This document shows, in pieces, positions 62,101 through 64,000 of a stretch of 64,000 bases of DNA (positions are counted from its first letter, which is position 1; each line of letters opens with the position of its first letter). The position numbers and the translations under genes are program-made. The stretch is taken from assembly GCA_964017155.1 (NCBI GenBank), contig OZ024864.1:30769334-30833333 (forward strand). Direction: 5' to 3'. The notes under the pieces were generated by a model. It saw only the letters and a list, made by a program, of their open reading frames with translations, did not search any database and had not been told where the DNA came from. This stretch comes from Oasisia sp. SBJ-2009 (lineage: Eukaryota; Annelida; Polychaeta; Sabellida; Siboglinidae).

Positions 62101-63898
62101 TAAGCATTGAGGTTAGACTGACGGTGTAACTGTTGAGGTTAGACTGACGGTGTAAGTGTTGAGGTTAGACTGATGGTGTAAGTGTTGAGGTTAGACTGAT
62201 GGTGTAAGTGTTGAGGTTAGACTGATGGTGTAAGTGTTGAGGTTAGACTGATGGTGTAAGTGTTGAGGTTAGACTGACAGTGTAAGTGTTGAGGTTAGAC
62301 TGACAGTGTAAGTGTTGAGGTTAGACTGACAGTGTAAGTGTTGAGGTTAGACTGACGGTGTAAGCGTTGAGGTTAGACTGACGGTGTAAGCGTTGAGGTT
62401 AGACTGACGGTGTAAGCGTTGAGGTTAGACTGACGGTGTAAGCGTTGAGGTTAGACTGACGGTGTAAGCGTTGAGGTTAGACTGACGGTGTAAGTGTTGA
62501 GGTTAGACTGACGGTGTAAGTGTTGAGGTTAGACTGACGGTGTAAGTGTTGAGGTTAGACTGACGGTGTAAGCATTGAGGTTAGACTGACGGTGTAAGCG
62601 TTGAGGTTAGACTAACGGTGTAAGCGTTGAGGTTAGACTAACGGTGTAAGCGTTGAGGTTAGACTGACTGTGTAAGCGTTGAGGTTAGACTGACGGTGTA
62701 AGTGTTGAGGTTAGACTGACGGTGTAAGTGTTGAGGTTAGACTGACGGTGTAAGTGTTGAGGTTAGACTGACGGTGTAAGTGTTGAGGTTAGACTGACGG
62801 TGTAAGTGTTGAGGTTAGACTGACGGAGTAAGTGTTGAGGTTAGACTGACGGTGTAAGTGTTGAGGTTAGACTGACGGTGTAAGCATTGAGGTTAGACTG
62901 ATCGTGTAAGTGTTGAGGTTAGACTGACAGTGTAAGTGTTGAGGTTAGACTGACAGTGTAAGTGTTGAGGTTAGACTGACGGTGTAAGTGTTGAGGTTAG
63001 ACTGACGGTGTAAACAGTGAGGTTAGACTGACAGTGTAAGTGTTGAGGTTAGACTGACGGTGTAAGTGTTGAGGTTAGACTAACGGTGTAAGTGTTGAGG
63101 TTAGACTGACGGTGTAAGTGTTGAGGTTAGACTGACGGTGTAAGTGTTGAGGTTAGACTGACGGAGTAAGTGTTGAGGTTAGACTGACGGTGTAAGTGTT
63201 GAGGTTAGACTGACGGTGTAAGTGTTGAGGTTAGACTGACGGTGTAAGCATTGAGGTTAGACTGACGGTGTAAGTGTTGAGGTTAGACTGACGGTGTAAG
63301 CATTGAGGTTAGACTGATCGTGTAAGTGTTGAGGTTAGACTGACAGTGTAAGTGTTGAGGTTAGACTGACGGTGTAAGTGTTGAGGTTAGACTGACGGTG
63401 TAAACAGTGAGGTTAGACTGACGGTGTAAGTGTTGAGGTTAGACTGACGGTGTAAGTGTTGAGGTTAGACTAACGGTGTAAGTGTTGAGGTTAGACTGAT
63501 GGTGTAAGTGTTGAGGTTAGACTGATGGTGTAAGTGTTGAGGTTAGACTGACAGTGTAAGTTTTTAGGTTAGACTGACGGTGTAAGCATTGAGGTTAGAC
63601 TGACGGTGTAAGTGTTGAGGTTAGACTGACGGTGTAAGTGTTGAGGTTAGACTGACGGTGTAAGTGTTGAGGTTAGACTGACGGTGTAAGTGTTTATGTT
63701 ACACTGATGGTGTAAGTGTTATGTTGTCAGGACCAGAAGGTGTACATCTACACGCTGGCTGGAGATGAACTCACACAGAAGCAGACGATGGACCACAACG
63801 GCGGCATCACCGACGTCAAGTACTCACCAGATTGCGCTTTCCTCGTCGCAACTGACACGCACCGCAAAGTCGTCTTGTACGAGCTGCCTGAGTATAAG
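34491..63898 (+). CDS. WDR1: WDR1 / actin-interacting protein 1, 5' 14 exons
   Basis: Exons: 34491-34506, 38789-38910, 45526-45616, 49407-49554, 50386-50566, 54290-54367, 55016-55099, 55802-55893, 56652-56793, 57544-57625, 58594-58747, 59404-59485, 60234-60344, 63731-63898; 517 codons in phase, the last ~80 of about 600 lying beyond the window. AIP1 works with cofilin to sever and disassemble actin filaments in the cytoplasm; it folds as two seven-bladed WD propellers. Seen: [138 protein letters not shown] and GHSNQVQDM. The start matches the family's MxYE. Exon 1 has only 16 nt. Intron 11 uses a GC donor (58748), and intron 9 ends in a run of C before CAG. Confidence 0.96.
35639..35945 (+). 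mobile_element. hAT-like MITE, copy A
   Basis: Full-length copy from GGGCTTTATGCAGGA to AAAGCTATG; the target duplication is no longer clear. WDR1 intron 1. Confidence 0.82.
37795..38035. repeat. Pyrimidine-rich tract
   Basis: About 240 bp strongly biased to C and T on the + strand, within WDR1 intron 1. The ORFs in it look compositional rather than genic. Confidence 0.6.
38326..38601 (+). mobile_element. hAT-like MITE, copy B
   Basis: Starts CAGGGCTTTATGCAGG and ends AAGCTATG. Flanks CAAATAAT and CATATAAT form an 8-bp target duplication with one change. It is 190 bp before WDR1 exon 2. Confidence 0.88.
39631..39940 (+). mobile_element. hAT-like MITE, copy C
   Basis: TAGGGATTTATGCAGG to AAAGCTATG; flanks CCATGGAA and CAGTGGAA match at 6 of 8 positions, consistent with an old 8-bp duplication. 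Confidence 0.83.
40981..41290 (+). mobile_element. LINE 3' end (RQWNRLP family), plus strand
   Basis: CAACCCTTAGACAGACAGTG and AATAGGCTCCC match the minus-strand copy at 16540-16930, and the 3' part holds CGATTGGACTATTAAAGCCC before an AAG-rich tail. Frame-broken. Confidence 0.68.
42040..42800 (+). repeat. 24-bp minisatellite with higher-order structure
   Basis: About 31 units of GGTGGCACTTCAGACAGACT plus TTGG. ACATGCGTTGTGG variants recur at about 42418, 42562 and 42682 (144 and 120 bp apart, six and five units), so blocks of units were copied together. It is mid-intron, 2.7 kb from the nearest exon. Long ORFs follow from the 24-bp period. Confidence 0.93.
44153..44435 (+). mobile_element. 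hAT-like MITE, copy D
   Basis: CAAGGCTTTATGCAGG to AAGCTATG, flanked by perfect 8-bp duplications ATGCAGAC (44145-44152, 44436-44443). Confidence 0.92.
45617..45633 (+). promoter_or_regulatory. Inverted repeat covering the WDR1 intron 3 donor
   Basis: GTACGTAG-A-CTACGTAC starts at the GT of the donor. It could form a short hairpin that hides the 5' splice site from U1. Confidence 0.55.
45646..45700 (+). repeat. 14-bp GC-rich tandem repeat after WDR1 exon 3
   Basis: About four copies of GTGGGCGGGTGCAA at 45646, 45660, 45674 and 45688, 30 bp after the donor. Confidence 0.9.
45866..46115 (+). mobile_element. LINE 3' UTR copy with (ATT)n tail
   Basis: Matches 17200-17462: TTCTGGACTGGATACATTTT, GTCGCTTTATTG and CTATACAAATTGCCATTATT. 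It carries an internal duplication of the ATTGGCATTAATAGTA region. Confidence 0.75.
47329..47660 (-). mobile_element. tRNA-derived SINE, copy 3
   Basis: Same orientation as the other two. Minus-strand A-box-like TGGCTCAGGGGTAGAGC and B box GGTTCGAATCC are intact at the 47660 end, with TTCTTATATAGCGCAGTATC at the other. WDR1 intron 3. Confidence 0.88.
48563..48862 (-). mobile_element. hAT-like MITE, copy E
   Basis: 300 bp on the minus strand, ends CATAGCTTTATGCAGAG and CTGCATAAAGCCCTG as read on +, flanked by perfect 8-bp duplications CAAGGAAG (48555-48562, 48863-48870). Confidence 0.93.
49110..49372 (+). repeat. Long (CT)-rich tract before WDR1 exon 4
   Basis: About 260 bp of C and T with scattered GCGCTCT words, ending 35 bp before the acceptor at 49407. 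It makes an unusually long polypyrimidine tract. The Arg/Glu-rich minus-strand ORFs are its shadow. Confidence 0.88.
49561..49917 (+). repeat. 25-bp minisatellite next to the WDR1 exon 4 donor
   Basis: About 14 copies of CCCTCAGTCACCCTACACTT plus ACTGC, starting 6 bp after the donor hexamer at 49555. A few units read CCCCAC instead of CCCTAC. It shows no exon copy. Confidence 0.94.
50050..50315. repeat. (TA)n / (TATG)n microsatellite cluster
   Basis: Several long TA runs with ATGTATG and ACATGTAT interruptions, ending 70 bp before WDR1 exon 5. Confidence 0.92.
50567..54040 (+). repeat. 101-bp minisatellite copying the WDR1 exon 5 donor, 34 extra copies
   Basis: Each unit ends with a near copy of the last ~39 nt of exon 5 plus the donor (CCAGTTCACCATCAAT|GTGAGT). 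Donor copies occur every 101 bp from the true one at 50567 to 54001 (34 x 101 = 3434 exactly). Variants include GTGAAT for GTGAGT and TTCATC for TTCACC. The last copy is followed by a truncated unit. Retaining one unit brings an in-frame TAA. Confidence 0.96.
54535..54752 (+). repeat. 45-bp minisatellite in WDR1 intron 6
   Basis: About 4.5 copies of GATGTGACGTGTGTTATGAT plus GTAAATGTATGTTATGATACATTAT in all, 170 bp after exon 6. No exon copy seen. Confidence 0.92.
55905..56651 (+). repeat. Acceptor-copy minisatellite before WDR1 exon 9
   Basis: Composite unit of about 44 bp built of two halves, each holding TTGCAG|GAGTTTGTG or TTGCAG|GAAGTTTGTGATT, like the true junction TTTGCAG|GGAGTTTGTGATGGG at 56651/56652. 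Roughly fifteen units, more worn towards the exon and uneven in length. Confidence 0.85.
58748..58753 (+). promoter_or_regulatory. GC-type splice donor, WDR1 intron 11
   Basis: The frame needs the exon to end TATGG and the next to start GGAGAGGG (59404), giving [13 protein letters not shown]. The only donor that fits is GCAAGT. The nearby GTAGAT would shift frame. Confidence 0.8.
59073..59115. repeat. (TTTG)n microsatellite
   Basis: About ten TTTG units in WDR1 intron 11. Confidence 0.92.
61010..61245 (+). mobile_element. LINE ORF2 C-terminal fragment
   Basis: Reading [20 protein letters not shown], then [17 protein letters not shown], a well-known LINE ORF2 ending, preceded by a frame that is open from about 60944. 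WDR1 intron 13. Confidence 0.78.
62020..63715 (+). repeat. 26-bp minisatellite running into the WDR1 exon 14 acceptor
   Basis: About 65 units of GTGTAAGTGTTGAGGTTAGA plus CTGACG. The array ends at the acceptor. The unit TTAG-ACTGACGGTGTAA aligns with the real junction GTCAG|GACCAGAAGGTGTAC, so it may derive from the start of exon 14. Each unit also carries GTAAGT or GTAAGC. Sub-blocks with CAGT, GAGT and AAGC variants recur, showing block duplication. Confidence 0.9.
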
Positions 63899-64000
63899 GT
63901 GGGTGCTTTTTGTTTTGTCATTTCCATCACTCAGCGATGTTCTATGACCTGACTAGTCTGTACATATTCTAAAAGTAAATATACGTTTATATATAGCACA

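Overview
This is a eukaryotic, almost certainly invertebrate, genomic window: intron-rich genes with GT-AG junctions, about 10-15% coding by gene structure, and many SINE, LINE and MITE copies. The proteins are bilaterian. Several tandem arrays grew out of splice junctions, a habit I recall being described in amphioxus as 'mirage minisatellites'. I therefore lean to a cephalochordate (Branchiostoma-like), but the sequence alone does not prove it.

Layout: (1) 301-11278 (+) is the 3' part of a dysferlin/myoferlin-type ferlin: 11 exons, 459 residues, the end of a C2 domain, a full C2 domain and a C-terminal membrane anchor. (2) 13400-20379 (-), convergent with the ferlin, is a complete 8-exon RNASEH2A (299 aa). 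(3) 22320-29258 (-) is cyclin J (CCNJ), 4 exons, about 312 aa. (4) 29259-34490 is intergenic and holds a decayed non-LTR retrotransposon. (5) 34491-63898 (+), divergent from CCNJ, is WDR1/AIP1: 14 exons and 517 codons, with the last part of the gene beyond the window.

The genes are unrelated housekeeping or cytoskeletal/membrane genes (membrane repair and fusion, RNA:DNA hybrid removal, cell cycle, actin disassembly), and nothing suggests an operon or shared pathway.

The striking layer is in the introns. At least five, probably seven, introns carry minisatellites whose unit copies a true splice junction, usually with the genuine site in exact register with the array: 57 bp and 50 bp acceptor arrays and a 33 bp donor array in the ferlin, a 101 bp donor array with 34 extra copies and no length change in WDR1 intron 5, acceptor-derived arrays in WDR1 introns 8 and 13, and a 33 bp donor array in CCNJ. 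The CCNJ array is the only one checked whose decoy sites keep the reading frame open: each would add 11 residues. It was later split by a 1177-bp transposon. Other mobile DNA includes a hAT-like MITE family with 8-bp target duplications, TTAA- and TA-flanked MITEs, a tRNA-derived SINE (3 copies) and several LINE 3' tails. I saw no functional tRNA, rRNA or CRISPR.
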